DNA of 54,623 nucleotides, taken from Candidatus Gastranaerophilales bacterium. GTDB taxonomy: Bacteria > Cyanobacteriota > Vampirovibrionia > Gastranaerophilales > Gastranaerophilaceae. Where the stretch lies: NCBI GenBank assembly GCA_944322935.1, contig CALUQO010000016.1:1-54623 (forward strand). The letters run 5' to 3'. Positions 1-7,844 of the stretch are shown here, piece by piece (positions within the stretch are counted from its first letter, which is position 1; each line of letters begins with the position of its first letter). The notes beneath the pieces are model-generated. The model ran no database searches. It had not been told where the DNA came from and was given only the letters and a program-made list of their open reading frames with translations. A program made the position numbers and the translations under genes.

Positions 1-9
1 CGGCAGAGT

Positions 10-46
10 CTCTATTCAAAATGATACTTAATCATTTTGAACAGAG
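10..46. terminator. Hairpin at left edge
   Basis: An 11-bp perfect inverted repeat (arms 15-25 and 31-41, TTCAAAATGAT and its complement) extends by four more pairs after one mismatch, with a 5-nt loop. It could end a transcript entering from the left. No clear T-run follows on the plus strand, so terminator is a guess. The sequence TCTATTCAAAATGA recurs near 19992, downstream of the 79-residue ORF. Confidence 0.4.
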
Positions 47-175
47 TTCTTGCAAAAAAGAAAGAAAATGAACATAAAAAAATAAATCGTAAAATAAATA
101 CACACATTTTAGTGCATAAAAGATTTTACATAAACTCCCCACTATTCAGATTCTGAACATAAACGATTGGTGTAT
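46..175 (-). repeat. Interspersed repeat copy R1
   Basis: Read on the minus strand, this stretch matches 53785-53915 closely. Shared blocks are CAATCGTTT.TGTTCAGAATCTGAA, TATGTAAAATCTTTTATGC, CTAAAATG.GTG and ACG.TTTATTTT. The poly-pyrimidine half-palindrome (TTTTCTTTCTTTTTTGC) lies at its far side. A third, shorter match is at 54420-54470. The palindrome arm is incomplete here, so this copy looks truncated. It encodes no recognisable protein. Confidence 0.6.
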
Positions 176-344
176 ACCTCAAGTGCCTGACGCTTCGCAA
201 TGGCAGCGAGAGTTTTGAGTATGTTAAAGATAGAGCGAAGTTTTTGTTAGGCAGGCATGACCAACCCCATAAGCACAAAATTCCAATATTGATATAATTT
301 TACGTGTACGATATATTTGCTTATAGATTTTACGGAGAAGGTGC
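176..344. other. Non-coding leader region with imperfect inverted repeat
   Basis: No gene seen. TGCCTGACGCTTCGC (from about 184) and GCGAAG...TTAGGCA (about 234-254) form an interrupted inverted repeat. Together with R1 they make the first 250 bases a repeat-rich intergenic block. Confidence 0.35.
290..298 (+). promoter_or_regulatory. Extended -10 promoter
   Basis: TGATATAAT fits TGnTATAAT, an extended -10 for the primary sigma factor. It lies 47 bases before the start at 345. No convincing -35 is visible. A Shine-Dalgarno GGAGAAGG follows at 334-341. Confidence 0.45.
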
Positions 345-2012
345 ATGCAGTTAATTGAGTTATTACAAAAGAAGAAAAATATTTTTATTCCGCTAGCTTT
401 ATTTGTTGTTTTTTATTTCATATTTTTTCATAACATAGGCACATATCCGTTGATGGACATAGACGAAACCCGCTATGTACTTATGTCAAAGGATATGCTT
501 AAAAGCCACGATTTTATGACTTTATATTTAAACGGAGAGTACTTTTTTGAAAAACCTCCGTTATACTTCTGGATAGAATGTGTATTCTTTAAACTGTTCG
601 GATTTGTGAATGAATTCAGCGCCCGTTTCCCCGCAGCGTTAAGCGGTATGCTTTTGTGCTATGCTGTTTATTTTTCGGGGAAGAAGTTTATTTCTAACTT
701 TTATGGTGTTGTTTCATCGCTTGTGCTTGCAACATGTCTTGAGTTTACAATACTTTCTAAATATGCGATTCTTGATATTTACCTGTGTCTGTTTTGCGCC
801 TTGTCTGTTTTTTCATATTTTTGGACACATGTTGCGAAAGAAAAGAACAAAAAACATTTCTGGTGGCTGTTTTATCTGTTTTGTGCACTTGCCGTTATGG
901 CAAAAGGCATTCCAGGGTTGGTGATTCCTGCAGGAACAGTGTTCTTGTCATCGTTATACACTAAAACATTCAAAGAAATTTTTAAACCTCTGTATATTAT
1001 TCCGGGGATTGTACTGTTTTTGGCAATCACACTGCCGTGGCATATAATAATGATTAAAACCCATCCGGCTGACCCTTCTTTTTTCCACGAATACGTTATA
1101 AAACATCACCTGCAGCGTTTTGTAAATTCTAAAGAGCTGGGAAGAAAACAACCTTGGTTTTATTTTCTTGTAACGTTGTGTTGGGGGTTAGTTCCGTGGG
1201 TTGCTTCTTTAATTGCAGTGTTTGTGGCAAAGATAAAAAATTTCTCTTTAAAAACTTGGGGCTGTGATTATCATAACAAGCCAAAGTTGTTTTTTGCACT
1301 TAACGTGATAACAGCGTTGTTTGTTATACTGTTTTTTTCTTCTTCGAGCACAAAACTCGTTACATACATCTTGCCAGTATACCCTTTTGCAGCCTGTATT
1401 ATCGGTTATATTTGGACAAAATATATGCAAGAAGGTGAAAACAAAAAAGCAATAAATGTATCTGTTTTCGTTTTCAGCGGAATCTGTATATTGTGTGCAG
1501 TTGCGGCAATATTTATGAAATATTTTCTTCCGTCCGCAATTTACGAAGATATAAAATCAATACAGTGGTTTTCAATAGCGGCTATATTGTTTACACAGGT
1601 TCCTGCGGTTTTATTTTTAATAAAGCAAAATCTCAGGGCTGTTTTCGGCTGTTATATTGCTTTTATTATGCTGCTTTCGGCATTTGGAACACCTTTGTTT
1701 TATAAACTTGATTACAAATTCGGACAAAATGATTTGATGAATTTTATCCGATATGCAAAAGAAAACTCTTTAAAACTTTATGCCCTAAATACAGGCAGAA
1801 GGTTCTCTTTGAACTATTACGGCGATTCTAAAAACGTATTTTATATTAAGGATGAAACTTATAAAAACATACCGGAAATTGATACGGAGTCAGTTGTTGT
1901 GATAAGGATAAAAGATTACAAAAAGCACGCAGAAACTCTAAAAAATTACACAACAATAAAAACAGGACGAAAATATCTGCTTTTAAAGCCTCTGTCAGAA
2001 AATAAAAAATAA
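345..2012 (+). CDS. ArnT-like polyprenyl-phosphate-sugar glycosyltransferase (PMT/GT83 type)
   Basis: Integral membrane glycosyltransferase that probably moves a sugar from a polyprenyl-phosphate donor to a lipid or glycan acceptor on the outer face of the inner membrane. Seen: 555 residues with an N-terminal membrane segment at about 13-29, the acidic loop motif D38-x-D40-E41-x-R-Y and FFEKPP at 67-72. The DE motif and KPP are hallmarks of ArnT/PMT-like GT-C enzymes. About ten further hydrophobic segments follow, then a soluble C-terminal tail from about residue 455. The ATG at 345 has SD GGAGAAGG four bases upstream. It ends 1 bp short of the convergent GT2 gene, which could make its donor. 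The true substrate (aminoarabinose, mannose, other) cannot be read from sequence. Confidence 0.85.
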   Translation: MQLIELLQKKKNIFIPLALFVVFYFIFFHNIGTYPLMDIDETRYVLMSKDMLKSHDFMTLYLNGEYFFEKPPLYFWIECVFFKLFGFVNEFSARFPAALSGMLLCYAVYFSGKKFISNFYGVVSSLVLATCLEFTILSKYAILDIYLCLFCALSVFSYFWTHVAKEKNKKHFWWLFYLFCALAVMAKGIPGLVIPAGTVFLSSLYTKTFKEIFKPLYIIPGIVLFLAITLPWHIIMIKTHPADPSFFHEYVIKHHLQRFVNSKELGRKQPWFYFLVTLCWGLVPWVASLIAVFVAKIKNFSLKTWGCDYHNKPKLFFALNVITALFVILFFSSSSTKLVTYILPVYPFAACIIGYIWTKYMQEGENKKAINVSVFVFSGICILCAVAAIFMKYFLPSAIYEDIKSIQWFSIAAILFTQVPAVLFLIKQNLRAVFGCYIAFIMLLSAFGTPLFYKLDYKFGQNDLMNFIRYAKENSLKLYALNTGRRFSLNYYGDSKNVFYIKDETYKNIPEIDTESVVVIRIKDYKKHAETLKNYTTIKTGRKYLLLKPLSENKK

Positions 2013-2013
2013 A

Positions 2014-2973
2014 TTAATCCAGCTCTTTTTCTATAATAGAGCGCGGTCTGCCTTTGACCTCCTGAATAATTTGTCCGACATATTCACCGATAATGCCTAT
2101 ACAAAGCATTTGCAGACCAGACATAAACATTTCAAATATTTCGTAATAGTCAATATGATTCGGGGCGTGTATACCGAGGATAAACACTCTGTATGCAGTC
2201 AAAGTTCCCCATAAAAGACTGATGAGAGAAATTATTATGCCTATATAAAATATAATCCTTAACGGTCTTACACTGAAGGAGGTTATGCCTTCCGCAGCAA
2301 GTTTCATAAGAGCCAGATACGTAAATTTTGAATCTCCGTGTTCTCTTTTTTTGACATCAAATTCCACATAATCACTTTTTAACCCGGTGTCAAAAAAGAC
2401 TCCTCTTAAAAAGAGTTTTCTTTCTTTATATAACCCCAGAGTATCGAGTGCCTTTTTACTCATAAGTCTGTATTCGGAATGGTTAGGTACAATATTTGCT
2501 CCCATCAAATTCATAAATGTATAAAAGGCATAGGATGTGAATTTTTTCAAAACACCGTCGGTTTTTCTGTCTTTTCGCACTCCGTAAACGATTTCACAGC
2601 CTTCGTTATATTTATTTATAAACTCTTCAATTTTGGATTCATCCTGCTGCAAATCAGCATCAATAGTGATTGCACAATCAACATCACGATTGTGAGCATA
2701 TTCCAGACCCGACAACAAGGCTTTCTGATTGCCGAAATTTCTGGTAAACATTATACCTTTTATATGCTTCGTATCATTTTTATGCGCGTCTTCAACAAGT
2801 CTCCAGGTTCGATCCCTGCTGCCGTCATCGACAAAGCAAATAAAACTGTCATCACTGACTACATTTTTGTTTATTAAAGCTTCCAGTGTATTTTTTAAAA
2901 CAGGAATATTATCTTTTAAAGATTCCTCTTCATTATAACAGGGCACAACAATTGCCAGCCTTTTTTTATCCAT
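2014..2973 (-). CDS. GT2 polyprenyl-phosphate glycosyltransferase (GtrB/ArnC/DPM1-like)
   Basis: Makes a polyprenyl-phosphate sugar from a nucleotide sugar at the cytoplasmic membrane face. From M at 2973 the 319-residue protein shows VVPCYNEEE (9-17), DDGS (49-52) and the metal/nucleotide motif DADLQQ (105-110). Two C-terminal membrane helices follow, ending in GEYVGQIIQEVKGRPRSII, typical of the GtrB/ArnC branch. The frame is open to an ATG at 3045. I chose 2973 because an AGAGAG SD precedes it, family homology starts there, and the longer form would overlap the divergent deacetylase gene. Together with the ArnT-like gene and the YdjC gene it suggests a lipid-linked sugar transfer module. 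Confidence 0.85.
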   Translation of the reverse strand: MDKKRLAIVVPCYNEEESLKDNIPVLKNTLEALINKNVVSDDSFICFVDDGSRDRTWRLVEDAHKNDTKHIKGIMFTRNFGNQKALLSGLEYAHNRDVDCAITIDADLQQDESKIEEFINKYNEGCEIVYGVRKDRKTDGVLKKFTSYAFYTFMNLMGANIVPNHSEYRLMSKKALDTLGLYKERKLFLRGVFFDTGLKSDYVEFDVKKREHGDSKFTYLALMKLAAEGITSFSVRPLRIIFYIGIIISLISLLWGTLTAYRVFILGIHAPNHIDYYEIFEMFMSGLQMLCIGIIGEYVGQIIQEVKGRPRSIIEKELD

Positions 2974-3024
2974 AAACACTCTCTTTGTGGTAATCTTATT
3001 AATGTCCTCTATATTAATGATTGC

Positions 3025-3903
3025 ATGATGAACACAAAAAAACAACTACATAAGAATCATAAAAAACAATTAATTATAAATGCGGATGACTTTGGAATAT
3101 CCGAAGATGTAAACAATGCAATTGTCGACGGGTACAAAAACGGGGTGTTAACATCTACTACAATTATGGCAAATGCACCCGCTTTTGAACACTCTGTTTT
3201 GTTGCTGCCTGAACTTCAAGGGATTAGCCTCGGAGTTCATTTGAATATAATTGAGTTTTCTACCTTAAAAACAACTCTCAAAAACAACTCGCTTTTGTAT
3301 GACAAAGACGGCATATACAATAACGGATACAATCAACTGATTTTAAAATCTTTTAACAAGGATTTTCTTAACGAGGTTGAAGAGGATTTTCGGCTGCAAA
3401 TAGAAACAGTGCTTTCTAAAACATCTGTTGATCACATAGATTCTCACGTACACGTTCACGCTATACCGAATATATTCAAAATTGTCTGCAAATTGGCGAA
3501 GGAATACGGCATAAAGCATATAAGAACACAGTTTGAGTATCCTTATTTTGTGCCGGATATAAAAAAATATCTAACAACCAAATATCCTGTTAACTGGTTA
3601 AAACTAATACTGCTTAATACGTTTACTACTATTAATAAAGAATACCTTAAAAAATTTGAAGAATTAAAAACTAATAAAAACTTTGTCGGGGTAAATTATA
3701 CGGGGTATATGGATAAAAATACGCTGTTGTGTGCGCTCCCTTTTGTTAGTGAAAAAACAGAAGCTGTTTTGCATCCGTCTATCAATCCTGCACAGCCTTT
3801 TCACTATAATGAATATCAAACTTTAATTGAAAGAGAAGTTATAGAAAAAATCCAAAAGTCTGAAATTGATTTAATTAACTTTTCCGGTAAAACAAAATTC
3901 TAA
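3025..3903 (+). CDS. YdjC/HpnK-family carbohydrate deacetylase
   Basis: Probably removes an acetyl group from an N-acetylated sugar or glycolipid. Family motifs seen: INADDFG at 18-24 (metal-binding aspartates), LGVHLN at 69-74 (metal histidine) and HIDSHVHVH at 137-145. Length (292) fits YdjC/ChbG/HpnK proteins. HpnK members sit in hopanoid glycolipid loci; ChbG acts on chitobiose. Adjacency to an ArnT-like and an ArnC-like enzyme suggests the substrate is a lipid-linked sugar, in the place that the unrelated NodB-type ArnD occupies in the Arn pathway; that part is inference. Start may be 3025 or 3028 (tandem ATG codons). It overlaps the convergent 3900-4439 gene by 4 bp. Confidence 0.82.
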   Translation: MMNTKKQLHKNHKKQLIINADDFGISEDVNNAIVDGYKNGVLTSTTIMANAPAFEHSVLLLPELQGISLGVHLNIIEFSTLKTTLKNNSLLYDKDGIYNNGYNQLILKSFNKDFLNEVEEDFRLQIETVLSKTSVDHIDSHVHVHAIPNIFKIVCKLAKEYGIKHIRTQFEYPYFVPDIKKYLTTKYPVNWLKLILLNTFTTINKEYLKKFEELKTNKNFVGVNYTGYMDKNTLLCALPFVSEKTEAVLHPSINPAQPFHYNEYQTLIEREVIEKIQKSEIDLINFSGKTKF

Positions 3904-4439
3904 AAATTATTCAGCATATCAAAAGCCTTTTGCGCAGCAGCCTGTTTTGCCGCAAATTCATTATATTTATCTATCGCTGTTTGTGCTTCTTTCTCAAGTT
4001 TTTGCAGCTCCCTTTCCCTCTGATAGATTAATATTGTCTGCTCGGGTGCTCTGTTTTTTAATTCGCTTAAAAATGCTGATTTAAATAAGACTTGTTTTTG
4101 AAGTTCCGTAACCTTTTTCCCCAGTACTTCAAGCTTTGGCGGTTCCATTGTGTATTGGGCGTACTTTTGTTTAAGTGTTTCGTACGCATCTTTTGCATCA
4201 TCAATTTTTTCAGAAGTCCAGTCTGCAGCTTTTTGCGCCTTTTCTTTTAATTTAGGGTCGTTTATTTTGTCATCTACCCAGCTTGCGGCTTTTTGGGCTG
4301 TTTCTTTCGCTTTTGGTGCTACATAATCTTTGGCTTCTTTTATTCGTTCTTTAGCTTCCTGTTTTGATTGGCTGATTTTTTGTTTAAGTTGTTCTTTTAT
4401 TTGCAGGTAAGCCTTTTTACCACCCGAGGGAATTTTCAT
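3900..4439 (-). CDS. Lys/Ala-rich amphipathic helical repeat protein
   Basis: 179 residues, almost entirely predicted helix and rich in K, A, Q, E and D. Two related segments of about 20 residues sit in tandem around 43-80: KAKETAQKAASWVDDKIND and KLKEKAQKAADWTSEKIDD. The pattern resembles 11-mer apolipoprotein/LEA-like or YtxH-like helical proteins. A second coiled coil spans about 105-175. No signal peptide or membrane segment. The ATG has AAGGAACC as SD. Function unknown; a membrane-surface or stress-protective helix protein is a guess. Confidence 0.6.
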   Translation of the reverse strand: MKIPSGGKKAYLQIKEQLKQKISQSKQEAKERIKEAKDYVAPKAKETAQKAASWVDDKINDPKLKEKAQKAADWTSEKIDDAKDAYETLKQKYAQYTMEPPKLEVLGKKVTELQKQVLFKSAFLSELKNRAPEQTILIYQRERELQKLEKEAQTAIDKYNEFAAKQAAAQKAFDMLNNF

Positions 4440-4491
4440 CTTTGGTTCCTTATTCTTTTATATAAGCATTAAAACATAAAACAAATATTTT

Positions 4492-6279
4492 TTGCTATTA
4501 CTTATAAAAAGGCTTAAAAAGAGCAATATTTCACAGCGGCAGCGGGTGCTAACTTCATTAACACAGTCTGCCGAAAAATTAAATACGCAATCCAAAACCG
4601 TAAACAACGCAATAATTACGCTTGGAGATACAGACGATTCGGGCAAGGGGAAGTTATTTAAATCTCGTTTTATACAACCAGGGATAGCAGGCTATCCGGA
4701 GAAGTTTGGAACTGCCTTAATTCGAAAAGAAAGCCTCGATAAATTTATCTATTCTTTGCGTGGAAAATACGTCATCATAAATCACAAAGATGTAATAAAC
4801 GAAGAAGATAAAGTCGGCGAAGTCTATGACGTTTGGTTTAATCCTGAGGACGGTTGGTATTGGTGTAACGGTGTTATCTGGGACGAAACCGCACAAAACC
4901 TGATAACAGACAAAGGCTGGTCAGTATCCTGCTCTTATAATGTTAAGCTGGCGGATGATGCGGGCGGAACAGAAAATAATATCCCCTATGACATTGAGTT
5001 CTTAGACGGTGTGTTCACCCACCTTGCAATCGTGGATAACCCGCGCTATGAGCGGGCAAATATTGTTTTTAATTCAAAGACTGTAGTTAAAAACGCCACC
5101 GAAGACGCTCAGGGTAATTTACATAGTGAAAGCAACGGGCAATTTGTAAGTAAAGACGGAGTCAACCCTAATTACAAAGAAGAATTAAAACAGGTAATTG
5201 ACAAAGCCAAAAATAACCCTACAGAACATCAAAAACTTGTGATAGGCACAGTTTCAAAAGACTTGGAAGAAAAAGCCAAAGAAAACGGGTTTGATATAGC
5301 GGGTTACCAACATGACTTAGATGTATCGGGTACACGTCACGCAATAAAAGAGCACGGTCAACAAAAAACAGAAGAACCACGAGGGCAAATCGCAATAACG
5401 GAGGGAGATTTTGAAAAAATTCCCGAGGTTATTTACGGCTATGATGATGTTTCTTTCACTGGTAAAAACAAAATAGGTAGAGAAACAATCACATACAAAA
5501 AATCCTTTGATGACGGAACGATAATGTATGTCGAGGAGATTAGGGATAAACGAAAAACATTAACTATAAACACAATGTATAAATATAAAAATACTGGCAA
5601 CCCTAGGACTTTTGTTGATAACAACAACCCTCTGAGCAATGCCAGTATATACATTATAACCGATATTCAAGAGGATTTCAACCCTGATATTAACAATGTA
5701 CATAACAATAAGGAGCAGGACATGGCACTGATAGACGAACTTAAAAAGCTCATCACTAAGGTCGAAAATGAAAAACCAGAAGGAGAAAATATGGACGACG
5801 ACAAAAAGATTGAAAACGAAAAGGTCGACAAGCGCAAACTTATCGACGAGGTCGCAGGGATTATGAAAAGCGCCGGCGCTGATGACGAAAAAATCAGAAC
5901 AGCTATAGGCAAAATGGAAAAACTCGCTTACGACAAATCCGAAGCAGGCACAGCCGACAACGAAAAAGAAGACGACAAACCCGCTGACGATTCAAAGGTC
6001 GAAAACGAAGAAACAAAAAAAGATGAAGAGGAATACAAAGACCTCAAAAAAGACGTAAAAGAAGACGTTAAAAACGAGTGTAAAAACTCTGTTGACAACG
6101 CAAAAGGCGGCTATTTCGACAAAATGAACGAAGTTTACAACTCCCCGACAAAAGTAAAAAAAGAAAACGCCTATATATCCAGAGCGCAAAAGCTCAAAGA
6201 TGCAGAAGCTTATTTCGGCAAAGAATCTTTTAAATTATTTTCCAGCTTTTTTCCTTTTATTATAATCCCGTTCCGTTAA
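4492..6279 (+). pseudogene. Phage relic: DUF2213-like prohead protease with inserted PBECR-type nuclease domain and C-terminal scaffold
   Basis: Residues about 50-192 look like a phage DUF2213/prohead protease: FKSRFIQPGIAGYPE near 56-70, NHKD, and THLAIVDNPRYERANIV at 176-192. Residues about 205-221 are a typical phage linker (NLHSESNGQFVSK). Residues about 245-365 (RHAIKEHG at 282-289, RGQIAITEGDFEKIPEVI) match my memory of the barnase/EndoU/colicin/RelE-like nucleases found in phage capsid proteins. Residues 411 onward are an acidic, Lys/Glu-rich scaffold-like coil. The only 5' start is a weak TTG at 4492, and the last dozen residues (hydrophobic, after GKES) look like read-through past a break near 6230. 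No other capsid gene flanks it. I call it a truncated, possibly domesticated relic; a functional fusion is possible. Confidence 0.6.
5711..5724 (+). promoter_or_regulatory. Internal ribosome binding site and in-frame ATG for a nested scaffold
   Basis: AGGAG at 5711-5715 sits six bases before an in-frame ATG at 5722 (codon 411 of the fusion). The product would be about 185 residues starting MALIDELKKLITK. Nested in-frame scaffolds inside capsid protease genes are known from lambda C/Nu3, so this signal looks real rather than chance. Confidence 0.55.
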
Positions 6280-6366
6280 ACAGTGCCCTGCTCCGCCACT
6301 TTCAATCCACAATATTTCTGTCTTTTCATTTTCTTTTTCATTGTTTGTATTAAGTTCTTTTTCCAT
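6235..6366 (-). CDS. Small phage-like ORF, 43 residues
   Basis: Minus-strand ORF from ATG at 6366: MEKELNTNNEKENEKTEILW, then IESGGAGHCLTERDYN and a basic end. It has an Asn/Glu/Lys-rich head and a compact tail with one C and one H. AAAGG lies a few bases before the ATG. It abuts the broken 3' end of the phage relic. I do not recognise a family. It could be a genuine small gene or the residue of another phage gene. Confidence 0.35.
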   Translation of the reverse strand: MEKELNTNNEKENEKTEILWIESGGAGHCLTERDYNKRKKAGK

Positions 6367-6679
6367 TTTTTTTACCTTTTTTATAGTGCTATACAAGTTA
6401 GATTATTTGTCGTCCTTTGGGGTTATTTAAGCCAGAACTTAATGCCTATACTTCTTTTCAAGCTGATATATTGCTATATTGCCAAACAACCAGAAAATAA
6501 AATAATTACTAAAATCAATACCAATATTGCGGCATACAAGCAGCATGATTAAAGAACAGACATTAAAAAATATGAGCATTCCATGCATTTTCATTTATCT
6601 TATTATATCACTTTATAGCATTTATCAGTATTTAAAAACGTCAATTGACTTTATATCAGGGTTAGGCAATAATATTTTT
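6367..6679. other. AT-rich gap before the ACP cassette
   Basis: No convincing gene. TTGACT at 6645-6650 could be a -35 for the cassette, but the nearest -10-like TAATAT is 19 bases further on and only 4 bases before the ATG at 6680. The ACP frame stays open upstream to ATG codons at 6545 and 6527, which would add a hydrophobic stretch; I regard that as chance reading in AT-rich DNA. Confidence 0.4.
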
Positions 6680-6949
6680 ATGAACAGAGAGAACATAAGT
6701 CTGGAAGACGAATTAAAAGCATTTATAATAGAGGCACTGGAGCTTGAGGACATAACACCGTCAGACATAGATACTGACGCGCCGTTGTTTATTGACGGGC
6801 TGGGGCTGGATTCTATCGACGCTCTGGAACTCGGTATGGCATTAAAGAAAAAATACAAACTCTCTTTAGGCAGCGACAAAGAAGAGAACAAAAAACATTT
6901 TTATTCTGTCAAAACTCTGGCTGATTTTATAAGGAACTCTCAGGTATAA
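6680..6949 (+). CDS. Acyl carrier protein (first of pair)
   Basis: 89-residue acyl carrier protein that would carry the growing acyl chain on phosphopantetheine. The attachment motif is GLGLDSIDALEL with Ser45. Acidic and four-helical like ApeE/ApeF ACPs of aryl-polyene clusters, with a longer loop before the last helix (GSDKEENKKHF). Start taken at ATG 6680 because homology begins there. First gene of a tightly packed cassette; the next ACP follows 12 bp later. Confidence 0.82.
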   Translation: MNRENISLEDELKAFIIEALELEDITPSDIDTDAPLFIDGLGLDSIDALELGMALKKKYKLSLGSDKEENKKHFYSVKTLADFIRNSQV

Positions 6950-6961
6950 GGTAACGTGAAA

Positions 6962-7216
6962 ATGGCTGAATACACAAGAGATGAAATTTTTAACTTATTA
7001 AAAGAGATTCTTGTCAACGATTTTGAAATCGAAGCTGACAGAATTGAAGGCGATGCAAATCTGTTTGAGGATTTAGAGTTTGACAGTATTGACGCGGTTG
7101 ACCTCGCTGTAAGACTGCAGGAATTCACTAACAGAAAAATTTCTCCGGACGATTTTAAAGAAATAAGAACAATTGACGATGTTGTTGATGCCATAGAAAA
7201 GCTTATCGAAGAATGA
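6962..7216 (+). CDS. Acyl carrier protein (second of pair)
   Basis: 84-residue ACP with the phosphopantetheine motif DLEFDSIDAVDL (Ser42). Start set at ATG 6962: SD AAGGTAA at about 6948-6954 is properly spaced for it, and much too close for the upstream in-frame GTG at 6956. Divergent in sequence from the first ACP, as is usual for the paired ACPs of aryl-polyene loci. Its stop overlaps the ATG of the membrane protein by 4 bp, implying translational coupling. Confidence 0.85.
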   Translation: MAEYTRDEIFNLLKEILVNDFEIEADRIEGDANLFEDLEFDSIDAVDLAVRLQEFTNRKISPDDFKEIRTIDDVVDAIEKLIEE

Positions 7217-7686
7217 AAAACGTTTTTGTGAAATTTTACAAATCTGTGGCCGCTTTCATAAAAAAATTCGCTTTTGTTTTTTCTACTCTCTTTACGCTAT
7301 TTGTCATTGCGTTATTTTACTTTACAGGTTTAAAAGGCTTAAAACTTTATCCTGTGGTAGTTAACTTTTGTATTTTTTTCATATTTTTTTCGTCATTGTT
7401 CGATAAAGAAACAGTTATCCAGAAATTCGCCCGTGTTTCAGAAGGCGGGGGCGAGCTTCACCCGAAAATAAAAACTTATACCAAAAATCTGACCTATATC
7501 TGGTGCGTGTATCTGCTCTTGCAGTTTTTGTTTTCCTTTGCAACTCTTTTTATGAGCGACAGGGTGTGGGTGATTTTTAACGGATGTGTTTCCTATATTT
7601 TACTGGGACTGTTTTTTGCGATAGAATATGTTTTTAGAATCCGTTTTAAAAAGAAGCATAATTTGTCAGAGAAAATTTCGAAATGA
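7213..7686 (+). CDS. COG4648-like membrane protein of acyl/aryl-polyene loci
   Basis: 157 residues with about four hydrophobic segments (roughly 19-40, 46-62, 92-112, 118-137) separated by a conserved-looking cytosolic loop, ETVIQKFARVSEGGGELHPK. This arrangement and its place between ACPs and an acyl ligase match the small ApeG-like COG4648 protein of aryl-polyene clusters; its biochemical role is not established. ATG overlaps the preceding stop. Confidence 0.65.
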   Translation: MKNVFVKFYKSVAAFIKKFAFVFSTLFTLFVIALFYFTGLKGLKLYPVVVNFCIFFIFFSSLFDKETVIQKFARVSEGGGELHPKIKTYTKNLTYIWCVYLLLQFLFSFATLFMSDRVWVIFNGCVSYILLGLFFAIEYVFRIRFKKKHNLSEKISK

Positions 7687-7844
7687 AAAATATTCTGCTA
7701 CTAGTTCCACCATTGACAAAAATGTCCTATTGGTGACAATATCAAAGGGAACAAGCTCGAAATTTTCGAATGACGCATTGAAAAGGTGAGTCTTTGAGCT
7801 TCGAAAGCTCGAAGCGACAAAGACGACACTAGATTAGTAGGAAA
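7687..7844 (+). other. Spacer with nested hairpins inside the acyl cassette
   Basis: 158-bp gap in an otherwise overlapping cassette. GAGCTT-CGA-AAGCTC near 7795-7809 is a perfect 6-bp hairpin. AAGCTCGAA near 7753 can pair with the same GAGCTT, giving two mutually exclusive folds before the ligase gene. No clear SD but TAGGAAA precedes ATG 7845. Could be an attenuator-like leader, an mRNA processing site, or decayed sequence. Confidence 0.35.

Noticed and set aside
6283-6552. 89-codon Phe-rich plus-strand ORF
   Set aside because: Antisense to the more protein-like 43-residue ORF and AT-driven.
6527-6679. N-terminal membrane extension of the first ACP
   Set aside because: In-frame ATG codons give a hydrophobic leader, but ACPs are soluble, and homology starts at 6680.
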